A stretch of DNA of 40,341 bases, taken from Candidatus Curtissbacteria bacterium RIFCSPLOWO2_02_FULL_40_11. GTDB lineage: Bacteria > Patescibacteriota > Microgenomatia > Curtissbacterales > GWA2-41-24. The position numbers and the translations under genes are program-made. The notes under the pieces were generated by a model. That model was given only the letters and a program-made list of their open reading frames with translations. It was not told the DNA's origin and searched no databases. Below are positions 23,954 to 32,744 of this stretch, piece by piece (positions within the stretch are counted from its first letter, which is position 1; the number at the start of each line of letters is the position of its first letter). Location: the NCBI GenBank assembly GCA_001776505.1, contig MFBV01000014.1, forward strand, positions 33,774 to 74,114, written 5' to 3'.

Positions 23954-26900
23954 ATGAAAATTAATAAAGTATTACTTTTGGGCTCAGGCGCGCTTAAAAT
24001 CGGCCAAGCCGGAGAATTCGATTATTCCGGATCCCAAGCAATCAAAGCTTTAAAAGAAGAAGGGGTTAAAGTTATATTAATTAATCCCAACATCGCAACT
24101 ATTCAAACTTCCAGAGGTTTTGCCGATGAAGTTTATTTTTTACCACTCGAGCCTAACTTCGTTGAAGAAGTAATCAAGAAAGAAAAACCTGATGGTATTC
24201 TCCTTTCATTCGGTGGCCAAACAGCGCTTAACTGTGGGCTTGCCCTTGCCATATCCGGCGTTTTTAAAAAATACAAGGTTAAAGTTTTGGGAACACCCGT
24301 AAGTTCGATAAATAAAACAGAAGACCGCAATCTATTTGTAAAAGAACTCATTTCAATCAACTTAAATACTGCAAACAGTCAAGCTGTAAAATCACTGAAA
24401 GAGGCTAAAAAAGCTGCCCGACAAATCGGCTACCCGGTAATGGTTAGGGGCGGCTTTTCACTAGGTGGACAAGATTCCGGGGCCGCCGCGAGTGAAAAAG
24501 ACCTTGCAGAAATAGCCGACCGGGCCCTTTCCAAAACTCCGCAAATTCTAATAGAAGAATACTTAAAAGGCTGGAAGGAGGTTGAGTACGAAGTCGTTCG
24601 GGACAAATTCGACAACTGCATAACAGTTTGTAATATGGAAAATTTTGACCCGATGGGGATCCATACCGGAGAATCAATAGTCGTTGCTCCTTCTCAAACA
24701 CTAAATAATTATGAATATCACAAACTTAGGGAAATCTCAATAAAAGTTATTAGACATCTAAATATTGTAGGGGAATGTAATATCCAGTTTGCCCTCAATC
24801 CAAATCCAAAATCAGATAAAATCGATTACCGAATCATAGAAGTTAATGCCAGACTGTCCAGAAGTTCAGCCTTAGCATCAAAAGCAACCGGCTATCCTCT
24901 GGCATACGTTGCCGCAAAACTCGCGCTTGGTAAATCGCTTACTGAAATCACCAATTCCGTAACCCAAAAAACCATAGCTGCTTTTGAGCCGGCTCTCGAT
25001 TATTTAGTCGTAAAATTACCGCGCTGGGATCTTTCTAAATTCATAAAAAGCGAAGCAACAATTGGCTCTTATATGCAGTCTGTCGGAGAAGTTATGGCAA
25101 TTGGCAGAAAATTTGAAGAGGCGCTGCAAAAAGCAGTACGTATGCTTGATATTGACCTTGAAGGTATTACTGACAAAAAAGCTAAAACTATTGATTTTAA
25201 AAAACCCACACCGTGGCGAATTTTCTCAATTGCTCAAAAAATTAAAATTGGGGAAAGTAGCCAAAAAATTTCAGCACTTACCGGTATCGACAAATTTTTC
25301 CTGGAAAAAATTAAAAACATTACAAATTTAGAAAAAGAGATCGAAAAGAAAAAGAGATTGTCTGCCGATACCTTAACTCTTGCCAAGCAATATGGATTTT
25401 CCGACAAGCACTTAGCTAGTCTCATCGGTGAAAAATCGGATTATGTTAGAAATCTCCGATACAAATTCAAAATAGTCCCTTCGGTTAAACAAATAGACAC
25501 ACTCGCTGGTGAATATCCTGCAAAAACCAATTATCTTTACCTAACTTACAATGGAGAATCTGATGACACAGACGTTAAAAACTCGAAATCCGAAGCACTA
25601 AATACGAAACAATCCTCAAATTCTAATAATCAAAATTATAAACGTTTGAAACATTCTAATTTAGAAAATTCTGATTTGTTTAGAAATTCTCTTTTGGGTA
25701 GCCAACAATTAGAAATTAGAAATCCCCAAAATCATAAAGTTATCATTTTGGGATCCGGCCCATACCGCATCGGCTCTTCTGTGGAATTCGACTGGTGTTC
25801 TGTAAATGCCGCCGCAATCTGTATAAAGTCCGAATATTCACCAATTATCATCAACTGCAATCCCGAAACAGTTTCAACCGACTATGATATGGCCGAGAGG
25901 CTTTATTTTGAAGAATTAACCGAAGAAACCGTTTATGAGATTTACCAAAAAGAGAAACCGGACGGCATCATAGTCTCAATGGGCGGCCAAAAACCAAATA
26001 ATCTAACTCCCGAGCTTTCAAAATTAGGTCTTAAAATTTTAGGCACTACCCCAAAATCTATCGACAATGCCGAAGATCGCAATAAATTCTCAGCCCTTTG
26101 TGACAAGTTACAAATAAATCAGCCGCCATGGGCCATGCTCAAAACTGTCGAAGAAGCGACGCGGTTTGCCGATAAAATCGGCTTTCCGGTTCTTGTCAGA
26201 CCCTCTTATGTACTTTCGGGTGCGGCAATGAATGTTGCGGGCAATAGTGAAGATTTAAAAGAATACTTAGCTCAAGCTGCTAATGTCAGCGAAAAATACC
26301 CGGTAGTTATCTCCAAATTTTTCTCAAACGCTAAAGAAATAGAAATAGACGCTGTTGCCAAAAGCGGTAAAATACAATGCTTTGCTATTTCCGAACACAT
26401 CGAAAACGCCGGCGTTCATTCCGGCGATTCAACTCTTGTCCTGCCCGCTCAAAATCTTTACACCCAAACTGTCGCCGAAATTCAAGACATCGCTCGAAAA
26501 ATAGCCGGTGCGCTAAAAATAACAGGCCCGTTTAACATCCAGTTTCTGGCAATCAACAATAAGGTCTCAGTAATAGAGTGTAACCTGCGCGCTTCTCGCA
26601 GCCTCCCGTTTGTTTCTAAAGTCACCGGAATTGACTTTGCCAAAGTGGCCACCGAAGCCATCCTAAGCAAACCGTCAACTGTCAACCATCAACTGTCAAC
26701 CATCAACTATGTCGCCGTCAAATCACCACAATTCTCTTTTTCTCGAATCAAAGGTGCAGACCCGATTCTTCGCGTAGAAATGGCATCAACCGGAGAAGTA
26801 GCCACATTCGGTGATGATATCTATGAGGCATTTTTAAAATCAATACTCGCAACCGGCACAAGCCTCCCAAAAAAATCGGTTTTCATTGCTTTATCCGGAG

Positions 26901-27286
26901 ACGAAAACAAGATAAAGTTTTTAGAAAGCGCCAGAATAATTTCCAAAATCGGTCTCAAAATTTACGCAACCGAAGGCACGTCGAAATTTTTAAAGAAAAA
27001 CGGTATCGAAAATCAAATGCTTTACAAAATCCACGAAAATAAAAAGCCAAGCGTCCTCGATGTCTTAACTGCCAAAAAAGTCGATATGGTGATAAATATC
27101 TTCGACCCTTATCACAAAAAAGAATTTACAGACAGCTACCAGATGAGAAGGTACACAATCGACTTTGGAATACCGCTTTTAACAAACTTACAAACCGCCG
27201 AACTCTTTGTCAAAGCAATCTCAGTTAAAAAACTTTCCGACCTTAAAGCCCTTCCTTGGTCAAGCTACGTTAAATTCAGAAATTAA
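23954..27286 (+). CDS. carB: Carbamoyl-phosphate synthase large subunit
   Basis: A 1110-aa protein with two ATP-grasp halves. The first (residues about 1-530) has LLGSGALKIGQAGEFDYSGS, FGGQTALNCG, PVMVRGGFSLGGQDSG and ECNIQFALNP. The second (about 595-950) has ILGSGPYRIGSSVEFDWCSV, NCNPETVSTDYD, PVLVRPSYVLSGAAMNV and IQFLAINNKVSVIECNLRASRS. A C-terminal MGS-like allosteric domain follows (VFIALSGDENKIKFLESARI). It makes carbamoyl phosphate with CarA. A linker of about 50 residues between the halves (residues 541-594, polar, Asn/Ser-rich) and a short one at residues 908-918 are encoded by repeat DNA, so the protein is about 35 residues longer than typical. Confidence 0.95.
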   Translation: MKINKVLLLGSGALKIGQAGEFDYSGSQAIKALKEEGVKVILINPNIATIQTSRGFADEVYFLPLEPNFVEEVIKKEKPDGILLSFGGQTALNCGLALAISGVFKKYKVKVLGTPVSSINKTEDRNLFVKELISINLNTANSQAVKSLKEAKKAARQIGYPVMVRGGFSLGGQDSGAAASEKDLAEIADRALSKTPQILIEEYLKGWKEVEYEVVRDKFDNCITVCNMENFDPMGIHTGESIVVAPSQTLNNYEYHKLREISIKVIRHLNIVGECNIQFALNPNPKSDKIDYRIIEVNARLSRSSALASKATGYPLAYVAAKLALGKSLTEITNSVTQKTIAAFEPALDYLVVKLPRWDLSKFIKSEATIGSYMQSVGEVMAIGRKFEEALQKAVRMLDIDLEGITDKKAKTIDFKKPTPWRIFSIAQKIKIGESSQKISALTGIDKFFLEKIKNITNLEKEIEKKKRLSADTLTLAKQYGFSDKHLASLIGEKSDYVRNLRYKFKIVPSVKQIDTLAGEYPAKTNYLYLTYNGESDDTDVKNSKSEALNTKQSSNSNNQNYKRLKHSNLENSDLFRNSLLGSQQLEIRNPQNHKVIILGSGPYRIGSSVEFDWCSVNAAAICIKSEYSPIIINCNPETVSTDYDMAERLYFEELTEETVYEIYQKEKPDGIIVSMGGQKPNNLTPELSKLGLKILGTTPKSIDNAEDRNKFSALCDKLQINQPPWAMLKTVEEATRFADKIGFPVLVRPSYVLSGAAMNVAGNSEDLKEYLAQAANVSEKYPVVISKFFSNAKEIEIDAVAKSGKIQCFAISEHIENAGVHSGDSTLVLPAQNLYTQTVAEIQDIARKIAGALKITGPFNIQFLAINNKVSVIECNLRASRSLPFVSKVTGIDFAKVATEAILSKPSTVNHQLSTINYVAVKSPQFSFSRIKGADPILRVEMASTGEVATFGDDIYEAFLKSILATGTSLPKKSVFIALSGDENKIKFLESARIISKIGLKIYATEGTSKFLKKNGIENQMLYKIHENKKPSVLDVLTAKKVDMVINIFDPYHKKEFTDSYQMRRYTIDFGIPLLTNLQTAELFVKAISVKKLSDLKALPWSSYVKFRN
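25573..25735. repeat. Dispersed AT-rich repeat translated in frame in the carB linker
   Basis: About 160 bp starting AACTCGAAATCCGAAGCACT and built of ATTCTAAT/GAAACATTC/TTTAGAAATTC words, the style of the intergenic repeats at 9985-10083 and 29880-29920. It codes for a low-complexity Asn/Ser/Lys-rich segment between the two halves of CarB without breaking the frame. Confidence 0.7.
26675..26708. repeat. Tandem 14-bp repeat translated in carB
   Basis: TCAACTGTCAACCA occurs twice (26675-26688, 26689-26702) plus a partial third copy. It codes for STVNHQLSTIN between the second ATP-grasp domain and the strand NYVAVKSPQFSF. Confidence 0.8.
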
Positions 27287-27295
27287 TCAAGCCAA

Positions 27296-28231
27296 CTATT
27301 TATTCCCGGAATGGAAAGCCTTATGAACGTCTCGCAGTTGTGTATTGGTTACGTGCGTGTAGATTTGGGTTGTCGCCACATTTTTATGGCCTAAAAGCTC
27401 CTGGACACTTCGCAAATCCGCTCCGTTCATTAAAAGATCCGTCGCAAACGAATGTCTTAAAACGTGGGGAGTTGCCGCAACCGGCAATTTTGCGCGTCTT
27501 ACATATTTGACAACAATTCGCTGAACCGAACGGGAAGTGAGCCTCATTTGCTCACCATTTACTGTCGGGCTTTGGTTCCCGGCATAGCGGATAAATAACG
27601 GGAAATAATGATCAGATCTTTTTTCTAAATATCTTTGAAGCCACAAAGTTGCTCTATCCGAAAGAAACACAACCCGGGCTCTTCCTCCTTTGCCAATAAC
27701 TCCAAACTCACGTCTTGCAAGATTAATTTGATCTTTATTTAGCTTGCAAAGTTCCGACACCCGCAAACCTGTAGAAAATAACATCTCCATTAAAACCTTA
27801 TCTCTTAAGCCTTGATCCTTGGAAATATCAGGTTGGGCGAGCAACCTTTCAACTTGCTCTCGATCCAAAAATTTCAAAGATCTACTTTCAACTTTCGGCA
27901 GTTCGATTTTTTCCGGTGCAACAACAGGCAAATCCTTCCTTATTAGATACCGCAGGAAGGATCTAAGAGCAATTACATAATAATTCTGAGTGACTTTTTT
28001 AATCGGTAAATTGCCATTTGGACTGTTGTAATGGGCAAGATACACTCGATATTTACGCACAGTTTCAATTGTTAGCTGCTTTGGCGAAGAAATAGGGTGA
28101 TGCTTATTTGACCAATTGATAAAATTATTTAAATAATGACGATAATCGCGAATAGTTAAAGGAGATAAATTTTTTTCGACTTCTATATATTCTAAGAATT
28201 CAGTCACTAATGCGGGCAAATCAAAAGTCAT
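27296..28231 (-). CDS. xerC: Xer-type tyrosine recombinase
   Basis: A 311-aa tyrosine recombinase. The N-terminal SAM-like DNA-binding domain (LVTEFLEYIEVEKNLSPLTI) precedes a catalytic domain with the full set: R157 (STGLRVSELCKL), K181 (GKGGRARV), H256 and R259 (TPHVLRHSFATDLL), H282 (LLGHKNVATTQ) and nucleophile Y291 (IYTHV). CPR genomes usually carry one or few Xer proteins that resolve chromosome dimers at dif, so a housekeeping role is the first guess; XerC versus XerD cannot be decided. It is convergent with carB (9-nt gap). A dif site was not recognised. It is also the only recombinase in the window that could act on the cassette-like block at 12.6-17.6 kb. Confidence 0.9.
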   Translation of the reverse strand: MTFDLPALVTEFLEYIEVEKNLSPLTIRDYRHYLNNFINWSNKHHPISSPKQLTIETVRKYRVYLAHYNSPNGNLPIKKVTQNYYVIALRSFLRYLIRKDLPVVAPEKIELPKVESRSLKFLDREQVERLLAQPDISKDQGLRDKVLMEMLFSTGLRVSELCKLNKDQINLARREFGVIGKGGRARVVFLSDRATLWLQRYLEKRSDHYFPLFIRYAGNQSPTVNGEQMRLTSRSVQRIVVKYVRRAKLPVAATPHVLRHSFATDLLMNGADLRSVQELLGHKNVATTQIYTHVTNTQLRDVHKAFHSGNK

Positions 28232-28364
28232 GCGTTAGTCCTTAAGCGTTCAGCGTTAAGCATATATATTCTACGACGCTCCCACCTTCGAAATCAATCA
28301 ATAGGGAAGCCAACCCCAAAATTCTACGACCCTTCGACGAACTCAGGGTAAACTAAATTATTAA

Positions 28365-28401
28365 CCTATAGTTTGCAATCACAGAAAAAATCCTATATAA
28401 T
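28365..28401 (+). promoter_or_regulatory. CCTATAG box and promoter of pyrH
   Basis: CCTATAG (28365-28371), TTGCAA (28373-28378), 17-nt spacer, TATAAT (28396-28401). The leader to ATG 28446 is about 38 nt. The gap 28232-28364 otherwise holds a fragment of the dispersed CTTCGACGAACTCAGGGTAA repeat and no gene. Confidence 0.75.
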
Positions 28402-28445
28402 CAAGCAATAGAATCAAAAAGTAAAACTTGTTAGAATATAGTTTA

Positions 28446-29162
28446 ATGCCGAAAACCAAATACAAGCGAGTTCTTCTTAAACTCTCCGGTGAAACATTCT
28501 TAGGAGAGCGTAAATTCGGTATCGATCCCAAATTTACCCAGTGGCTCGCCAAAGAAATAGGTAAAGCTATAAAAACCGGTAGTCAAATCTCAATCGTGGT
28601 AGGTGGTGGTAATATTTTTCGCGGAACGTCTGCTGCCGAACATGGGCTTGAGCGCACAGTAGGCGACTATATAGGAATGCTCGCAACCATAATGAACTCA
28701 CTCGCCCTGCAAGCCGCCCTTGAAAAAGAAAAGATTCAAGCCCGAGTCTTAACTTCCATCGAAGTAAAAGACGTTGCGGAACCTTATATCAGAAGACGCG
28801 CTATTCGCCACTTAGAAAAGGGGAGAGTAGTTATATTTGCGGGTGGCTCAGGCGCTCCTTATTTTACTACGGACACTACGGCAGCTCAACGCGCTCTGGA
28901 AATTGCAGCTGATATTATCTTAAAAGGTACAAAAGTGGACGGCGTTTATGACAAGGATCCCCACAAACACGACGATGCTAAAAAATTAGAGAGTCTATCG
29001 CTAAAAGAAGCTCTCACCAATAAACACATAGAAGTCCTGGATAACAGCGCACTTTCACTCTGCATGGACCACAAAATTCCAATATTAGTGTTTAACCTAC
29101 ACACAGAAGGCAATATTGTCAAAGCTGTTTCCGGCGAAAAAGTCGGCACCTTAATATCTTGA
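28446..29162 (+). CDS. pyrH: UMP kinase
   Basis: A 238-aa amino acid kinase fold protein. YKRVLLKLSGETFLGERKFG, SIVVGGGNIFRG, VGDYIGMLATIMNSLALQAAL, FAGGSGAPYFTTDTTAAQRA and KVDGVYDKDPHK are the landmarks of bacterial hexameric UMP kinase, which phosphorylates UMP to UDP and is normally controlled by GTP and UTP. A TTG 18 nt upstream gives a longer ORF, but ATG 28446 (MPKTKYKRVLL) fits the family. It lies near carAB, the first step of the same pyrimidine pathway, but has its own promoter. frr and tsf, frequent partners of pyrH, are not adjacent. Confidence 0.93.
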   Translation: MPKTKYKRVLLKLSGETFLGERKFGIDPKFTQWLAKEIGKAIKTGSQISIVVGGGNIFRGTSAAEHGLERTVGDYIGMLATIMNSLALQAALEKEKIQARVLTSIEVKDVAEPYIRRRAIRHLEKGRVVIFAGGSGAPYFTTDTTAAQRALEIAADIILKGTKVDGVYDKDPHKHDDAKKLESLSLKEALTNKHIEVLDNSALSLCMDHKIPILVFNLHTEGNIVKAVSGEKVGTLIS

Positions 29163-29222
29163 GAATAATCGAAGAATTAATTTTTAACCTTCCACCCTAT
29201 AGTATTTTTTAGTTATTTTTGA

Positions 29223-29228
29223 TAAAAT
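29223..29228 (+). promoter_or_regulatory. Extended -10 box before the poly-A frameshift gene
   Basis: TGA-TAAAAT (29223-29228) ends 7 nt before ATG 29236. CCTATAG lies at 29196-29202, 3-4 nt closer to the -10 than in the other examples. No good -35. Confidence 0.5.
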
Positions 29229-29235
29229 ACTTAAC

Positions 29236-29663
29236 ATGTCAAAAGAAACGTATGACTATCCAGACGTAAATATTAAAGAACTCGAAAAAGTTCAGCAATT
29301 AGCATATGCCGATTTACAGAACTTGATAAATCGGCACTCAAAAAAAAAAGCACTTTAAACTTTGCTTATATAGAATTCGAATCAAATACTAGATTACTTT
29401 TTTTAATTACCAATGTGCTGTCAGGACGATTTTTTTCAGAAGTCTTAACAAGATCCGAGATTCGAGTTAATGAGTTAAGCTGTGATAACAATCCATGGGC
29501 ATTAATTTTAGATTATCCTTCAACTTCTGCCCAAAATTTATGTCAACAACTTCCGTCTTTTATTTGGTCTCATTATCCCGACGCTTTAAGATGTAGCATT
29601 AATGTTTTTACAAGCTTCTCTGATTTTCGTGCCCAAAAATCTGCTGCTACGCATAAAATTTAG
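29236..29663 (+). pseudogene. Small hypothetical gene interrupted at a 10-A run (frameshift or slippage)
   Basis: ATG 29236 opens 40 codons (MSKETYDYPDVNIKELEKVQ ... KKKAL) ending at TAA 29358. The -1 frame is open through the run of ten A (29340-29349) and continues KSTLNFAYIEFESNTRLLFL ... to TAG 29663, about 105 more codons. One extra A in the mRNA would join them into one protein of about 142 aa. No function is recognised; the second part has KSALKKSTLNFAYIEFESNT and LRCSINVFTSFSDFRAQKSA. It may be a broken gene, programmed transcriptional slippage or an assembly error. A weak AAGCC ... GGCTTTTT hairpin follows at about 29684-29713. Confidence 0.5.
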
Positions 29664-30551
29664 TTTTATTTTAGCCTCAACAAGCCGCTTATTTGCGATT
29701 TAAAGGCTTTTTACACCTTTAGTTGTATTGTCCAATCATTTAAAATCTATATTTTGTGAAATCCGCAACAAAAATAAGCAAAAAAAGTCTATCTGTTAAC
29801 AATGGGGGAGAAGTGTATCAAAATTAGTCAAGTTAAAAGTTAAAAAGTAAAAGTCAAAAGTTAAAAAAACCCAAAATAACAAACACTAGAAATTAGAAAT
29901 TTGAAATTTGAAATTTACCCATACCTCCTCTTTCAACCATGATATACGTCGCAAAAGTATCATTGTGCGACGCATTACAAATAGGAAATATATATGTCTT
30001 GTCTCAAAGGGAATAAGAGAGTTTATTGGGAAAGATTAATTTGAAATTAGATATTAGAAATTAGAAATTTACTTCTATTTGACCCCTTCCCCAAAAGACC
30101 CCGAAATCGACTTTTTGGTTGCAATATTAGCACCTTATAGTAATTACCGCTAACTCCTTACATATAGCTGCGCAGAGAACTGGACACCTTTTTTATCCTC
30201 CACAAAGATGTCTATAGATGTTTATACTTGCTCATCTGAACCCAAATCATTAACATTTGAATTTTCTACAAATTTTTCACACTAATTTTCACGATTACTA
30301 TAACTATTTCAAACTATATCATCCTTCGGCTTCGTTTACACTGAGTTCAATCGAAGTGCTCAGGACAAGCCTCTCTCCTCTATTCCCTCTACTTTCCCTT
30401 TTTTCTCAAAATTTTCTGAAGCTAATATGAAGCTAAGTAAAATGTGAATAGTGAATTGTAAATTGTAAATAGTAGACAAATTTACCACTTCTGTCTCAAT
30501 TACTATGGGCTTTAAGGATCTATTTCCCATTGACTATTTTCTATTTACCCG
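29664..30551. other. Gene-free repeat-rich stretch
   Basis: About 890 bp with no convincing gene on either strand. It contains AAGTTAAAAGTTAAAAAGTA-type words (29825-29865), GAAATTAGAAATTTGAAATT words (29890-29925 and 30040-30070), a hairpin CGTCGCA ... TGCGACG (29947-29972), another dispersed repeat fragment (GAGTTCAATCGAAGTGCTCA, about 30342-30361) and GAATTGTAAATTGTAAATAG near 30450. It looks like a sink for repeats. Confidence 0.6.
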
Positions 30552-31358
30552 TCAGCCACCCCATCTTGTCGTCACAAGCACAATTAATGCAACAATCGAA
30601 GCTACGCCAATATATTCAAAGATGATTTTCCGCTTTAAACCTTCGGTAATTGCAAACTGCCCCACACCTAAAAGTACGTACATAACTGTTACTAAAATTA
30701 AAGCTCCATTAATAGGCTCAAGTGGCCAAAATGAAAATACCATCGCCATTTGGGCTGTTACCAACGTATAAATTCCCGTGTACAGCGCAACTTTCCGAGA
30801 AACATAATCCTCAAGTTCTGCTGACCAAAGCTGTACCGTATAAAGCGGTCCTACAATCAAAGCTACTCCCAGTGCATTCAGATAAAACTGATAATGAAGC
30901 GACAAAAGCACATTTATTAAAAAAAAGACAGCTACGAGTGTAAATAACATTCCGACTGCCCTAGCCGCCCGATGCAGCGCTATTGTTCTAATTGCAGCTA
31001 CGTTATATATGTTGGCTGTCAACATCAAAAGATAAACGCTAATCCCAAACAAAAAGGCGAACGGTAGCCTAGTTAGCCACCTAACAGGCAACAAAAAGTA
31101 AAAAAGAGACGCCCCTGTTACAAAATACACTGGCAACAGAAGAAGTAAAAAATACTTTGCTCCGCTAAGTTCACCCCAAAGCGAAAAAATAGCTAGGAGT
31201 AAAGTTGAAACTGCTAAAAAACCAATTGAATAAAAACGTAGATTTTCACTAACAGTTTGAGTAGCAACTAAAACCACAGTTAAAAAAAACGACATTAGAA
31301 TAAGTTTCTGCCGTTTAGTTATTACATATGATGTGAATCCGGGGAAAAAACTCACCAC
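30552..31358 (-). CDS. Hypothetical multi-pass membrane protein
   Basis: A 268-aa protein with about eight membrane helices and short loops (for example LILMSFFLTVVLVAT, YFLLLLLPVYFVTGASLFYF, VGMLFTLVAVFFLINVLLSL, NGALILVTVMYVLLGVGQFA). No catalytic or transport motif is recognised. GTG 31358 is chosen because AAGGAG (31371-31366) is 7 nt upstream of it; ATG 31364 is only 1 nt from that sequence. It follows ruvC in the same direction with a short gap, so they are probably co-transcribed. The function is unknown. Confidence 0.7.
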   Translation of the reverse strand: MVSFFPGFTSYVITKRQKLILMSFFLTVVLVATQTVSENLRFYSIGFLAVSTLLLAIFSLWGELSGAKYFLLLLLPVYFVTGASLFYFLLPVRWLTRLPFAFLFGISVYLLMLTANIYNVAAIRTIALHRAARAVGMLFTLVAVFFLINVLLSLHYQFYLNALGVALIVGPLYTVQLWSAELEDYVSRKVALYTGIYTLVTAQMAMVFSFWPLEPINGALILVTVMYVLLGVGQFAITEGLKRKIIFEYIGVASIVALIVLVTTRWGG

Positions 31359-31374
31359 TTCCATACTCCTTAAA

Positions 31375-31878
31375 TCACTTATTATTTATTTTTAAATAGT
31401 GACAAATCGCAACTGCCAGTGCATCTGTAGCATCGTCCATAAATCCTTCTTTTGGTTTAACTAGCTTCCTTTTTCCTAAATATTTCATTACGCTCTTTTG
31501 AACTTGTTTCTTGTCCGCCCTTCCGGATCCTGTTAAAGTATGCTTTACATGCAACCCCTGATATTCAAATATAGGAAGCCTATAGCCTGCTATAGCAGAC
31601 AACACAACTCCTCTTGCCTGCCCTACTGTCATAGCTGTCCTGGAATTCACTCCGAAGAACAACTGTTCTATAGAAACACAATCAGGTTTAAACTCTCTAA
31701 GAAGCCTTCTCATATCTTTTTGAATACTATTTAACCTCAGTGGCATTGCCATTTCTTTTGGCGTAACAATACAGTTATATTCAATTAGTTGGATCTTTTT
31801 CGAAGAGTTTTTTGCAGGAGTTTTAATTACCCCATAGCCGGTTGTTGCTGTCCCCGGATCAATGCCAAAAATAATCAT
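31375..31878 (-). CDS. ruvC: Holliday junction resolvase RuvC
   Basis: A 167-aa protein of typical RuvC length. Catalytic acids are present: D7 (FGIDPGTATTGYG), E71 (VSIEQLFFGVN), D149 and D152 (MDDATDALAVAICH). GQARGVVLSA, YQGLHVKHTLTGSGRADKKQ and VQKSVMKYLG complete the family pattern. It cuts Holliday junctions together with RuvAB during recombination repair. AAGGAAG lies 6 nt before the ATG, one of the few clear Shine-Dalgarno sites here. The -10 box TATAAA supplied by the palindromic repeat upstream probably drives it. ruvA and ruvB are not in the window. Confidence 0.93.
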   Translation of the reverse strand: MIIFGIDPGTATTGYGVIKTPAKNSSKKIQLIEYNCIVTPKEMAMPLRLNSIQKDMRRLLREFKPDCVSIEQLFFGVNSRTAMTVGQARGVVLSAIAGYRLPIFEYQGLHVKHTLTGSGRADKKQVQKSVMKYLGKRKLVKPKEGFMDDATDALAVAICHYLKINNK

Positions 31879-31920
31879 AAATTCAAAACTTCCTTAAGTA
31901 TTATGAAAATAGTTTTGGAT

Positions 31921-31998
31921 TTATATCAGAGGAGCACCATTGCGAGGGCGAAGTCGATTAAAGTCGACGAGCCTCGCAAGGTGACCTGCTGATATAAT
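31921..31998. repeat. Nested palindromic repeat with promoter-like ends, copy 1
   Basis: Outer arms TTATATCAG (31921-31929) and CTGATATAA (31989-31997), with AGGAGC and GACCTG just inside, enclose CACC-A-TTGCGAGG ... CCTCGCAAGGTG and an inner TCGA ... TCGA. Copy 2 at 39059-39110 has the same outer shell but another core. Each arm carries a TGATATAA extended -10 facing outwards; the left one faces ruvC. Confidence 0.8.
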
Positions 31999-32006
31999 AT
32001 TCCTTT

Positions 32007-32744
32007 CTATTTTCTCGGCCTTGGCCCATCGTATTCCACTTCCTTTTCCGTAAGTCTCCTGACCGGCTTTTCGCGCAAACTCTCCTCAACTACATGAGCT
32101 ACAAGCCCCGGTACTCGGGCAATTATAAAAAATCCTTTGCCGCTTTTGGGGTGAAAACCCATCTCAAGAAGTAGCGCTGCGAATATCCCATCGATATTAA
32201 GAGGTAATTTCTTAGATCCAACTGTTAATTCTTTTTCTACTTCAAGTGCAAACTTCACATACTTGCCGTAAAACCCTAATTCCTTTGCAAGCTCAATTAA
32301 CCTTTCAGTTCTTGGATCCGTACTATATACCCGATGCCCAAAACCGCTCACTCGCTTTCCTTTTTTCTTAAAATCTTCATTCAGTTTTTTAGCTCCCTCG
32401 CTTTCGTATTTTTTAAAAGTATTCATACTCTCCTCTATCGCTCCGCCATGATATTCACCAAATGCCAAAACACCCGCAGCAACCGCCGCCTGAAGCGGCG
32501 AACCACCGGAATAAACGTTTCTGGCAGCAACTGTAGAACTTGGCTCGACACCATGATCGATAGCAATTGTCAGCATACCATCTAGCATCTTCTCACTGTT
32601 TTTATCCGGCATCTCGCCTTTCAAAATTAAATAAATAACCGCTGTAAACGACTTATTCCCGGCAAGTTTTGTTAAATCGTACCCATATACGTGAGGCTTG
32701 CCGTCAACATGATGAGTAATTGAAGTTCTGTAAGGTTTAGTCAT
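32007..32744 (-). CDS. Citryl-CoA lyase / citrate-synthase-like part of a split ATP-citrate lyase
   Basis: A 245-aa short citrate-synthase-fold protein. The catalytic triad of the superfamily is in place: H64 (AIDHGVEPSSTVAAR), H137 (SGFGHRVYSTDP) and D185 (LNIDGIFAALLLEMGF). YVKFALEVEKE followed by LPLNIDGI and FFIIARVPGLVAHVVEE resemble the C-terminal lyase part of ATP-citrate lyase more than full-length citrate synthase (about 430 aa). It would split citryl-CoA into oxaloacetate and acetyl-CoA. ATG 32744 overlaps the stop of the 73-aa gene by 8 nt, giving translational coupling. It is the last gene of the operon. A stand-alone citrate synthase running the other way is the main alternative. 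Confidence 0.82.
   Translation of the reverse strand: MTKPYRTSITHHVDGKPHVYGYDLTKLAGNKSFTAVIYLILKGEMPDKNSEKMLDGMLTIAIDHGVEPSSTVAARNVYSGGSPLQAAVAAGVLAFGEYHGGAIEESMNTFKKYESEGAKKLNEDFKKKGKRVSGFGHRVYSTDPRTERLIELAKELGFYGKYVKFALEVEKELTVGSKKLPLNIDGIFAALLLEMGFHPKSGKGFFIIARVPGLVAHVVEESLREKPVRRLTEKEVEYDGPRPRK

Noticed and set aside
27296-28231. Xer recombinase as a mobile-element integrase
   Set aside because: No attachment repeats, cargo or tRNA junction next to it; a housekeeping Xer role is simpler.
29825-29925. CRISPR array
   Set aside because: The repeated AAGTTAAAAG and GAAATTTG words are short and adjacent, without regular spacers or cas genes.
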